Translations under genes and position numbers: made by a program
Notes under the pieces: generated by a model
What the model saw: the letters and a program-made list of their open reading frames with translations, nothing else
The model's database searches: none
Told to the model about the DNA's origin: nothing
Shown: piece by piece, positions 25,974 through 33,047 of the stretch
Layout of the letters: each line of letters begins with the position of its first letter
Numbering within the stretch: position 1 is the first letter of the stretch
Assembly: GCF_900176145.1 (NCBI RefSeq)
Contig: NZ_FWWY01000001.1
Span: forward strand, 1,597,819-1,661,818
Length of the DNA stretch: 64,000 nt
From: Sulfobacillus thermosulfidooxidans DSM 9293
GTDB taxonomy: Bacteria > Bacillota > Sulfobacillia > Sulfobacillales > Sulfobacillaceae
Direction of reading: 5' to 3'

Positions 25974-26695
25974 AACCCACCGAACAAGGAATGCACTGTG
26001 TGATTGCAGAAGATGTTGAGATAGGTCGGAATGTGATTTTGGGTCATCATGTCATTATTCATCCCCACGTGATTATTGAAGATAATGTGGTCATCGGCGA
26101 TGGGGTGATTTTGGGGAAAACGCCATCGAAAAGTAAAACGAGTACGCTAAAAACCGGAGATTTGATGCCTCTAAAGATTGGTCAGGGCACGGTCGTGGGC
26201 GCGCAAGTCATTCTTTACCGGGGAAGCACTATTGGCCCTGAGAGTTTTATTGCTGATCAAGCTGTTGTGCGGGAACGTTGCCAACTGGGGACGCGGGTGG
26301 TGATTGGACAGCGTAGCACGGTAGAGAATGATTGCCAAATCGGAGATTACACCAAATTGCAAACGGCGGTGTATCTGACGGCGACGACTATTGTTGAAGA
26401 CCATGTCTTTATCGCGCCCATGGTGACGACTACCAATGATCCGTATGTCGCCAGGACAGAAGCCCGCCATGCAGCCATGCAAGGACCGATTATTCATCGT
26501 GGAGCCCGAATCGGTGGTGGGGCGGTGTTGTTGCCTGGGGTTCATATCGGTCAAGAAGCCTTGGTGGCGGCGGGAGCTGTGGTGACCCGTGATGTCCCTC
26601 CTTATCGTTTAGTGATGGGGGTTCCTGCCCGTGTCGTGAGGCAAGTTCCGGAAGAACAGTGGCTATTCTTACCCGATGGGCAACCCATGGAATGA
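25970..26695 (+). CDS. wbpD: Hexapeptide-repeat N-acetyltransferase, WbpD-like
   Basis: A 241-residue left-handed beta-helix acyltransferase. The hexapeptide repeats are continuous: VIAEDVEIGRNVILGHHVII, IEDNVVIGDGVILG, later IHRGARIGGGAVLLPGVHIG and ALVAAGAVVTRDVPPYRLVM. It should use acetyl-CoA to acetylate the 3-amino group of UDP-GlcNAc3NA, the job of WbpD/WlbB. It lies between WbpB- and WbpE-like genes and starts in the stop of the former. Acetylation of a 4-amino sugar (the PglD reaction) is an alternative, but PglD usually has an extra N-terminal Rossmann-like domain that is absent here. Confidence 0.82.
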   Translation: MKPTEQGMHCVIAEDVEIGRNVILGHHVIIHPHVIIEDNVVIGDGVILGKTPSKSKTSTLKTGDLMPLKIGQGTVVGAQVILYRGSTIGPESFIADQAVVRERCQLGTRVVIGQRSTVENDCQIGDYTKLQTAVYLTATTIVEDHVFIAPMVTTTNDPYVARTEARHAAMQGPIIHRGARIGGGAVLLPGVHIGQEALVAAGAVVTRDVPPYRLVMGVPARVVRQVPEEQWLFLPDGQPME

Positions 26696-26721
26696 GAAAT
26701 ACCTGATCAATCGATGAAACG

Positions 26722-26748
26722 AAGGGAACAAAGGGAACGAAGGGAATG
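26722..26748 (+). repeat. Three 9-base tandem repeats before the wbpE-like gene
   Basis: The units aagggaaca, aagggaacg and aagggaatg stand head to tail, each with a Shine-Dalgarno-like AAGGGA, and the last is about 9 bases before ATG 26754. An 11-codon open frame (ATG 26714 to TGA 26747-26749) runs through them and stops just before the gene. Slippage could change the distance between repeats and start. Confidence 0.6.
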
Positions 26749-26753
26749 AATGG

Positions 26754-27869
26754 ATGATGGAAGTTCCATCCTTTACACTCACACGACAAATGAAAGAAAT
26801 GGAAAAAGAATTGTCCGCCGCCATCCAACAGGTCATGGAATCAGGGCAGTTTATTCTGGGTGATATTGTCAAAACCTTCGAAGAGCAAATGGCAGACTAT
26901 ACCCATAGTCGTTTTGCTATCGGTGTAGGAAACGGATCCGATGCCTTATATCTCGCCTTGCGGGCAGCAGATATCGGAGCAGGTGATGAAGTACTCACGA
27001 CGCCTTTTACATTTTTTGCTACCGCCGGAAGTATTTTGCGAACAGGGGCTAAACCGGTCTTTACTGACATCCAAGTGGATACTTTTAATATGGACCCGGA
27101 ACAAGCACGGACTCGGATAACCCCCCGGACCCGGGCCGTGCTTCCGGTCCACCTTTTTGGGCTGATGGCGGATGTCGAGGCCTTACGACAAAATTTTGAT
27201 GGAATTATCATTGAAGATGCGGCCCAGGCTATCGGCGCCACAATGCGGGGCAAACCGGCGGGTAGTGTGGGTGATTTGGCGGCGTTTAGTTTTTTTCCGA
27301 CAAAGAATTTAGGAGCATTAGGTGACGGAGGCTTGGTTACGACCCAGCGGGAAGAATGGGCAAATGCTGTCCGGGCACTGCGGGCGCACGGGGCCCGCAA
27401 GAAATATTATCATGAGGTCGTAGGAATTAACTCGCGCTTAGATGCGCTGCAAGCAGCCATTTTATCAGTGAAACTCCCCTATTTAGATAGGTGGACCCAA
27501 AAACGTCAACACATTGCCAAGCGCTATAGTGATGGGCTTCACACGCTAGGACTTGAAGCGGTGCACATTCCCGTGGTTCCCGAGGGCTTTACTCATGTGT
27601 TTCACCAGTATACGATTCGCGTCGAGAATAGAGACCGCTTACAAGCCTTTTTGAAAAGTCAGGGTATCGGAACAACGGTCTATTATCCGTTAGCGTTACA
27701 TCTTCAACCGGCTTTGCGGGATTTGGGCTATCACCTTGGCGATTTTCCCATTAGTGAGCAAGTGCAAAATGAAGTGTTGTCTTTGCCCATGTTTCCGGAA
27801 TTGACAGATTCCGAAGTTGATTATGTGATTGAAATGATTGGTCATTTTTATGGAAAACGGGTGGGATAA
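26754..27869 (+). CDS. wbpE: DegT/DnrJ/EryC1 aminotransferase, WbpE-like
   Basis: A 371-residue PLP-dependent sugar aminotransferase. ESGQFILGDIVKTFEEQMA and VGVGNGSDALYLALRA-type substrate and PLP-phosphate regions open the protein. IIEDAAQAIGA holds the Asp that pairs with the pyridine nitrogen, and FFPTKNLGALGDGG carries the Schiff-base Lys184. In context it should use glutamate to aminate the 3-keto group made by the WbpB-like enzyme. The start region has two adjacent ATGs (26754, 26757) behind a tandem AAGGGA repeat. Only 3 bases separate it from the WbpI-like gene. Confidence 0.85.
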   Translation: MMEVPSFTLTRQMKEMEKELSAAIQQVMESGQFILGDIVKTFEEQMADYTHSRFAIGVGNGSDALYLALRAADIGAGDEVLTTPFTFFATAGSILRTGAKPVFTDIQVDTFNMDPEQARTRITPRTRAVLPVHLFGLMADVEALRQNFDGIIIEDAAQAIGATMRGKPAGSVGDLAAFSFFPTKNLGALGDGGLVTTQREEWANAVRALRAHGARKKYYHEVVGINSRLDALQAAILSVKLPYLDRWTQKRQHIAKRYSDGLHTLGLEAVHIPVVPEGFTHVFHQYTIRVENRDRLQAFLKSQGIGTTVYYPLALHLQPALRDLGYHLGDFPISEQVQNEVLSLPMFPELTDSEVDYVIEMIGHFYGKRVG

Positions 27870-27872
27870 CGG

Positions 27873-28934
27873 ATGAAAGTGGTAAGCATCATCGGAGCCC
27901 GCCCCCAATACATCAAAGCGGCCGTTGTTTCGCCGCTTTTGCGTCAATATGCCAAGGAAGTGCTCATTGATACCGGTCAACATTACGATGAGAAATTGTC
28001 TAAGATATTTTACGACGGTCTTGCTGTTCCCCGACCGGATTATGATTTGCGCGTCGGATCAGCGACTCACGGCATTCAAACGGGCAAAATGCTCATGGCA
28101 CTCGATCCTATTTTAGAAAAAGAGCGCCCGGATTGGGTTGTGGTTTATGGAGATACCAACTCGACGTTAGCCGGGGCTTTGGCTGCGAGTAAACTCCATA
28201 TTCCCGTTGCCCATATTGAAGCGGGTTTACGCAGTTTTAACCGGGCTATGCCGGAAGAAATCAACCGTGTGTTGACCGACCATTTGGCGACTAAATTATA
28301 TTGTCCCACCAAGCAAGCGGTAAACAATTTAGCTCAAGAAGGCATTACGGAAGGGGTAGTGCTGTGTGGGGATGTTATGGATGTGCTGTGGGACAATACT
28401 CCAGATAACCCCGAGATATTGGTACAGTTAAGACTGCAGTCAAAACCGTTTGCGTTGGCCACCGTGCACCGGCAAGAAACTACGGATGACCCGGACAAAT
28501 TACGCGACGTGTTAAAGGCTCTAGCCGATTTGCCTTGGCCAGTGGTGTTGCCTCTGCATCCAAGAACACGGCAGCGCATCGAGCAGTTCCATTTGCAAGC
28601 ATTCATAGCCACTTCTCAGCTGCACATTGTTGAACCCCTTAGCTACCAAGATATGGTGACCTTGGAGCGGCATGCCCAAGCTGTATTAACAGATTCCGGC
28701 GGCGTTCAACGAGAAGCGTGCCGGGCTGGGACGCCAACTTATATTCTGCGGGATGAAACCGAGTGGACGGAACTCATCGAAAGCGGTCAAGCGGTGCTTT
28801 GTGGCACCCATTACGAGCGCATTCGTGATGCGGTGCAACATCAGCGGCTAAGGAGCCGGCCCACATCACCATCTTCGGATCCGGTACGATGCATTGTAGA
28901 GGATTTGCAAAGGGGATATGATTCTCATGCGTGA
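27873..28934 (+). CDS. wbpI: UDP-N-acetyl-sugar 2-epimerase, WbpI/WecB-like
   Basis: A 353-residue non-hydrolysing 2-epimerase. It shows VSIIGARPQYIKAAVVSPLL, DTGQHYDEKLSKIFYDGL, VVYGDTNSTLAGALAASKL, HIEAGLRSFNRAMPEEINR and LTDSGGVQREA, the full set of family motifs. WecB itself makes UDP-ManNAc. Here, after WbpA/B/D/E homologues, the likely substrate is UDP-GlcNAc3NAcA, giving UDP-ManNAc3NAcA, as WbpI does. Simple UDP-GlcNAc epimerisation remains possible, since substrate specificity cannot be read by eye. The stop overlaps the start region of the next aminotransferase gene. Confidence 0.85.
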   Translation: MKVVSIIGARPQYIKAAVVSPLLRQYAKEVLIDTGQHYDEKLSKIFYDGLAVPRPDYDLRVGSATHGIQTGKMLMALDPILEKERPDWVVVYGDTNSTLAGALAASKLHIPVAHIEAGLRSFNRAMPEEINRVLTDHLATKLYCPTKQAVNNLAQEGITEGVVLCGDVMDVLWDNTPDNPEILVQLRLQSKPFALATVHRQETTDDPDKLRDVLKALADLPWPVVLPLHPRTRQRIEQFHLQAFIATSQLHIVEPLSYQDMVTLERHAQAVLTDSGGVQREACRAGTPTYILRDETEWTELIESGQAVLCGTHYERIRDAVQHQRLRSRPTSPSSDPVRCIVEDLQRGYDSHA

Positions 28935-30084
28935 ACATTTTTTACCCTATAACTTACCGGACTTAGGGCCGGAAGAAGAGGATGCTGTCATACAAGCCTT
29001 ACGTAGCCACTGGATTAGCCGCGGACCTTTAACCCAGAAATTTGAAGAGGAATTGTCGCAACACCTGCATGGGGAAACGGTTCTGGCACTGGCTTCGTGC
29101 ACGGCGGGAATGCATTTGGCATTACTGGCTAATGATATTGGGCCGGGGGATGAAGTGATTACCACCCCCTATACATTTGCGGCCTCGGTCAATGTGATTA
29201 TTCATGTCGGAGCGACCCCTGTATTAGTGGACATTGAAAAAGATACCGGGAATATCGATTTGAGCATGGTTGAACAGGCTATCACGGATAAAACTAAAGC
29301 CTTGTTGCCCGTGCATTATGCGGGACATGCCGTGGACATGCGGCAATTAAATCGCCTGCGTGATGCGTATCATTTGGTGGTGGTGGAAGATGCCGCGCAT
29401 GCCATGGCCTCGACCTACCAAGGGCAACCGATTGGCACGTTTGGCAATTTTACCGCCTTTTCATTTTATGCCACCAAAAACCTTACAACCGGTGAAGGCG
29501 GGGCCTTGGTTGTGCCTGATCCCGAATTAGCCGATAAAATCCGGATTTTGTCCCTTCATGGCATGTCACGACACGCGTGGAATCGCTATAGTGCCCAGGG
29601 GTCATGGGTCTACCAAATAGAAGCCGCCGGCTTTAAATACAACATGACAGATTTGCAGGCCGCTTTAGGACTGGTTCAATTGCATAAGTTGACCCGCATG
29701 CAAAAACGCCGGCAAGATATTGCCAGACAATTTGCGGAAGGATTGGCCGATTTACCAGTCATTCTGCCTACTCAGCGGGATTATGCCGAACATGCGTGGC
29801 ACTTATACCCGTTACGGCTTATTACCGAGGCTTTGTCATTAAGTCGCGATCAATTTATTGAAGAGTTAAAAGTTCGCAATATCGGGGCTTCAGTGCATTT
29901 CATTCCGATTCATTTGCATCCCTACTATCAAATGCGGTATGGATGGACACCGGGACAATTTCCTAACGCGGAGCAATTTTTTGAGGCAGAAGTGTCTCTC
30001 CCTTTATATCCGTCCATGACCGATGACGATGTTCACGATGTCATTGAAGCGGTTCGGGATATTGTGTTGAGTCATAGCCGTTGA
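28927..30084 (+). CDS. Second DegT-family sugar aminotransferase (PglE/PseC-like)
   Basis: A 385-residue PLP enzyme. It opens with FLPYNLPDLGPEEEDAVIQA and has SHWISRGPLTQKFEEELSQ, typical of aminotransferases that act on UDP-4-keto-6-deoxy sugars. VVVEDAAHAMAS gives the pyridine-binding Asp and SFYATKNLTTGEGG the PLP Lys184. With the dehydratase at 21653 it would make a UDP-4-amino-4,6-dideoxy sugar. ATG 28927 sits 11 bases after AAGGGG. ATG 28918 is in frame but only 2 bases from that site. It overlaps the end of the epimerase gene and is followed, one base later, by the PglC-like transferase gene. Confidence 0.83.
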   Translation: MREHFLPYNLPDLGPEEEDAVIQALRSHWISRGPLTQKFEEELSQHLHGETVLALASCTAGMHLALLANDIGPGDEVITTPYTFAASVNVIIHVGATPVLVDIEKDTGNIDLSMVEQAITDKTKALLPVHYAGHAVDMRQLNRLRDAYHLVVVEDAAHAMASTYQGQPIGTFGNFTAFSFYATKNLTTGEGGALVVPDPELADKIRILSLHGMSRHAWNRYSAQGSWVYQIEAAGFKYNMTDLQAALGLVQLHKLTRMQKRRQDIARQFAEGLADLPVILPTQRDYAEHAWHLYPLRLITEALSLSRDQFIEELKVRNIGASVHFIPIHLHPYYQMRYGWTPGQFPNAEQFFEAEVSLPLYPSMTDDDVHDVIEAVRDIVLSHSR

Positions 30085-30085
30085 T

Positions 30086-30679
30086 ATGAGTTACATCAAA
30101 CGTCTTTTTGATATCATGGTTTCGCTCATTTTGCTGGTTGTTTTCAGCTGGCTTTTGGTACTCATTGCCCTGGTCATTCGCCTGGATTCGCCAGGACCAG
30201 CACTGTTTGTACAAACTCGCATTGGTAAAGATGGACGACCATTTCGTATGTGGAAATTTCGCACCATGTATTATGGAGCCGAGAAAAAATGGCAACCGCC
30301 GGCTCCTGAAGAAGCACTACGTTATAAATTTCAAGATGAAGGGGATAGGCGTATTACCAAAATGGGACGATTTCTGCGCCGGTCCTCCCTCGACGAATTG
30401 CCCCAACTTTTCAATGTCTTGGTGGGGCAGATGTCCCTGGTCGGTCCACGGCCAGAAATTCCAGAAATGGTGGCATTATATCCCTCTTATGCTCATGAAC
30501 GACACCGTATGCGTCCTGGCATAACGGGACTGGCCCAGGTCATGGGCCGGGGAGATTTAACGCTCGAAGAAAGCTTAAAGTGGGATTTGGATTACTGTAC
30601 ACATTGGACAATCTGGCTCGATTTGGTCATTTTATGGAAAACGATAACGTCGGTATTGCGCCGGAAAGGCGCATATTAA
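30086..30679 (+). CDS. Small monotopic phosphoglycosyl transferase (PglC-like)
   Basis: A 197-residue bacterial sugar transferase domain. One N-terminal hydrophobic helix (IMVSLILLVVFSWLLVLIAL) is followed by FRMWKFRTMYYGAEKK, RITKMGRFLRRSSLDELPQL and MSLVGPRPEIPEMV. In this family the Asp-Glu of SSLDELPQ is catalytic and forms a covalent phospho-sugar intermediate. It moves a phospho-sugar from a UDP sugar onto undecaprenyl phosphate to begin a glycan. Its position after a dehydratase/aminotransferase set suggests a bacillosamine-like or diacetamido sugar as substrate. It is the last gene of the operon; no strong terminator is seen before the next gene at 30765. Confidence 0.9.
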   Translation: MSYIKRLFDIMVSLILLVVFSWLLVLIALVIRLDSPGPALFVQTRIGKDGRPFRMWKFRTMYYGAEKKWQPPAPEEALRYKFQDEGDRRITKMGRFLRRSSLDELPQLFNVLVGQMSLVGPRPEIPEMVALYPSYAHERHRMRPGITGLAQVMGRGDLTLEESLKWDLDYCTHWTIWLDLVILWKTITSVLRRKGAY

Positions 30680-30764
30680 AAAATATAGAGGAATTTTGGC
30701 ACTTTATAGCGAATAAAGTCTATAAACAACATGACGTGTGTAAACATGGTCGGATGGAGAAAGG

Positions 30765-31910
30765 ATGAGCGATGTGGGGCGCCCCCGAGCCACATCAAGC
30801 CCTTCATGGTCAGTGATGACCTTGTCGGAAGTCACAGGATTACCCGTTTCTGTTATTTGGTCCGATTTGCAAAATGGGATCTTGTCGGGAACAACGATCC
30901 AGGGTAAAACCATCATTCGCTTGGAAGATCTCATGGCATCTAAGCGGGATTCCTACCGGTTAGTTGCAGAAAATCTGGGCAACACATCTAGGAAGGAACC
31001 AAAAGATGAAGATGATGGGCCTATCCTAACGGTTCGTCCTCCCTTGTCCACTTCATGGAAAGCCGCTCACAGTGCGGTATACCGAGGTGAAACGATTAAG
31101 GTCTCCCTATACGATGTTTTACGCCGCGATCGGCTCTTGTCGCATATAACAGCCCCCTCATTGTCTCCTGGAGTCATTGCCTTAAGTGGGTTTGCGGGCC
31201 AAAAAGGAACCCGTCCGGTTTATGTCATTGGTCCTCAAGCTCGTCTTGATCAGGAGTTAATTTCCTTGCGGCTGTTGCCGCAAATTGTTTCAGCCTACCC
31301 GGTCGCGTTGCAAGCGGCCAAGCGCATCCTATGGCAACTGCAAGAGAGCCCCAATCATTTCAGTGACGTTCTCGCGCAATTAATTTTAGACTACGGGACG
31401 AAGATGATGGTCTCCCGAGTTGATGAGGCGTGGCACTACTATAAAAATCCTAGTGCTGCCCCCGAGTCTTTTTGGGTTTATCGGCAAGATGGGAGCTTGC
31501 GCACGGTGGGCGGCATCTTTTTCACCCTGATTAAGTCCCAAGGTTATTGGCGCCCGGAAAAAGGGAGTGGATCCTCCGGCGCCGTGTTTCGGGGTGACGT
31601 GTTGCCTATCTCGTCAAAAATTGTTCGGTGGGAGAGCCGAGCGAAGATTGATGCTCGGCCGATGAAAGACATCGAGACCGATGTGGCTATCGATCAAATC
31701 TATATCCCTAAAGCCTTTGAACTGCATCCCCCACGCGCAGATAAAATAGAAAAGGCACGCAATCAACCTGAGAAACCAGCCCCATTGTTGGTGAAGCAAT
31801 GGGATTCTGGTCATGAAGGGCGCCCAGCTTATGTGTTACTCGATGGATATGTTCGCTATCTGGTTGCCAAAGAAAAACAGGTGACGATGGTACCTGTTCG
31901 CATTATTTAA
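30765..31910 (+). CDS. Unrecognised three-part nucleic-acid-binding protein (HTH + PHAX-like + ParB-like)
   Basis: A 381-residue protein with no signal peptide or membrane segment. Three regions can be seen. Residues 15-56 (VMTLSEVTGLPVSVIWSDL onward) look like an excisionase/MerR-type helix-turn-helix. Residues about 185-258 end in QDGSLRTVGGIFFTLIKSQG, which closely follows the pattern of the PHAX RNA-binding domain (D-G-S-x-R-T-x-G-G-x-F-F-x-L-L-K). Residues about 308-381 (IDQIYIPKAFEL, then AYVLLDGYVRYLVAKEKQ and VPVRII) resemble a ParB/sulfiredoxin-like fold in which DG-x(2)-R is conserved. Function is unknown; binding of RNA and possibly DNA is inference from the patterns. GGAG is 5 bases before ATG 30765. 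It is 85 bases after the glycan operon and 30 bases before the chromate transporter gene. Confidence 0.65.
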   Translation: MSDVGRPRATSSPSWSVMTLSEVTGLPVSVIWSDLQNGILSGTTIQGKTIIRLEDLMASKRDSYRLVAENLGNTSRKEPKDEDDGPILTVRPPLSTSWKAAHSAVYRGETIKVSLYDVLRRDRLLSHITAPSLSPGVIALSGFAGQKGTRPVYVIGPQARLDQELISLRLLPQIVSAYPVALQAAKRILWQLQESPNHFSDVLAQLILDYGTKMMVSRVDEAWHYYKNPSAAPESFWVYRQDGSLRTVGGIFFTLIKSQGYWRPEKGSGSSGAVFRGDVLPISSKIVRWESRAKIDARPMKDIETDVAIDQIYIPKAFELHPPRADKIEKARNQPEKPAPLLVKQWDSGHEGRPAYVLLDGYVRYLVAKEKQVTMVPVRII

Positions 31911-31940
31911 AAGGGGTTATGACATCAAGGAGGCCATTGT

Positions 31941-32474
31941 GTGGGCAAGTGGGTGCAGTTATTTTGGGGATTCTTTAAAGTCGGCATTTTGGGCTATGGA
32001 GGCGGTCCCGGATCCATTTCCTTGATTCAGGCCATCTCGGTGAACGGATATCACTGGATGGACAACACGCAGTTTGCGGAAATGCTCGCTATTGGCAATG
32101 CCCTGCCAGGACCTATTGCTACAAAGTTGGCAGCGGCCATCGGATGGCAAGTCGGTGGCGTCATGGGAGCCCTTAGCGCGCTCATCGGAGTGGTTTTACC
32201 CTCTTTGGTCTTAATGTTGGGATTATATCAAGTTCTTTTAGCGCACAAGTCTAATCCCTACGTGATTGGACTCATTCGCGGGGTCAAACCGATTGTGATT
32301 GTGTTATTGGTATTACTGATTCTCGACTTAATTCCGGGCACCTTTCCCGCTCACCGCTACGTGATTCCTCTGGTGATCTTTATTCTCGGACTGGTGGCCA
32401 TCAAAGAACTGAAAATTTCTCCGGTTTTGGTCATTATTGGCTCGATGATTACCGGTGCTCTTTTTCTCCGCTGA
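31941..32474 (+). CDS. chrA: Single-domain chromate transporter (short CHR family)
   Basis: A 177-residue membrane protein covering one CHR domain: FKVGILGYGGGPGSISLIQ, then AEMLAIGNALPGPIATKLAA and GGVMGALSALIGVVLPSLVL, with about six membrane segments. The family exports chromate, and some members may move other anions. Short CHR proteins usually occur as adjacent pairs that form a heterodimer; no second copy is present in the window, so this one would need to be a homodimer or have a distant partner. GTG 31941 has an ideal AGGAGG 7 bases upstream. It may be cotranscribed with the preceding gene (30-base gap). Confidence 0.85.
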   Translation: MGKWVQLFWGFFKVGILGYGGGPGSISLIQAISVNGYHWMDNTQFAEMLAIGNALPGPIATKLAAAIGWQVGGVMGALSALIGVVLPSLVLMLGLYQVLLAHKSNPYVIGLIRGVKPIVIVLLVLLILDLIPGTFPAHRYVIPLVIFILGLVAIKELKISPVLVIIGSMITGALFLR

Positions 32475-32588
32475 GAAACGCGGTTTATGGGGCTATGGGA
32501 GACTCTAGCCAAACTATTACCTTTACGTTAGAGTAATATTATGACAAAGATATGAATCCTGGTTAACCGGGTGTGAGGTGATAAGTCG

Positions 32589-33047
32589 GTGGACATTCCC
32601 CATGAAATGCAAATTGGTGAATTAGCGCAGCTTTGTCAGACCACAACGCGTACACTGCGCTATTACGAGGATGTGGGTTTAATTGAACCGATTAGACGTC
32701 TGGATGGAGGTTTCCGGGTTTATGATGGACGCACCATTCAACGCATTCGGCATATCCAGGAGTTAAAAGAGTTATTGGGATGGTCTCTTGAGGAAATTCG
32801 GCAGGTCATCCAGGCTGAGGATGCCATTGAAAATCTTCGCACTCAATATCACCGGTCTCATTCTCCCAAGGAACGATTAGAGGTGTTAGCACGCGCGGCT
32901 ATTGTGGTCCAAGGCGAATGGGAATTAGTGAACGAACGCATGAGTCGGCTTGAGGAGATGAAACAAGCCCTTGAGCAAAAGCTACAACGCTATGAACAAT
33001 TATCCCGCGATCTAAAGCAACAAATCAAAGATCAGGGGAGCGAATAA
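32589..33047 (+). CDS. MerR-family transcriptional regulator
   Basis: A 152-residue MerR protein. The winged helix is QIGELAQLCQTTTRTLRYY then EDVGLIEPIRRLDGGFRVYD, followed by IQRIRHIQELKELLGWSLEE and a long C-terminal coiled coil (about residues 95-150) for dimerisation. No cysteine pattern for metal sensing is visible, so an organic ligand or multidrug role is more likely. GTG 32589 follows GAGGTG. Its stop overlaps the ATG of the DHA2 efflux gene by one base, so regulator and pump form an operon, probably controlling their own promoter in the 114 bases upstream. Confidence 0.88.
   Translation: MDIPHEMQIGELAQLCQTTTRTLRYYEDVGLIEPIRRLDGGFRVYDGRTIQRIRHIQELKELLGWSLEEIRQVIQAEDAIENLRTQYHRSHSPKERLEVLARAAIVVQGEWELVNERMSRLEEMKQALEQKLQRYEQLSRDLKQQIKDQGSE

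Noticed and set aside
26897-27400. 167-codon minus frame
   Set aside because: Complement of the PLP aminotransferase gene; Ala/Pro/Ser-rich shadow.
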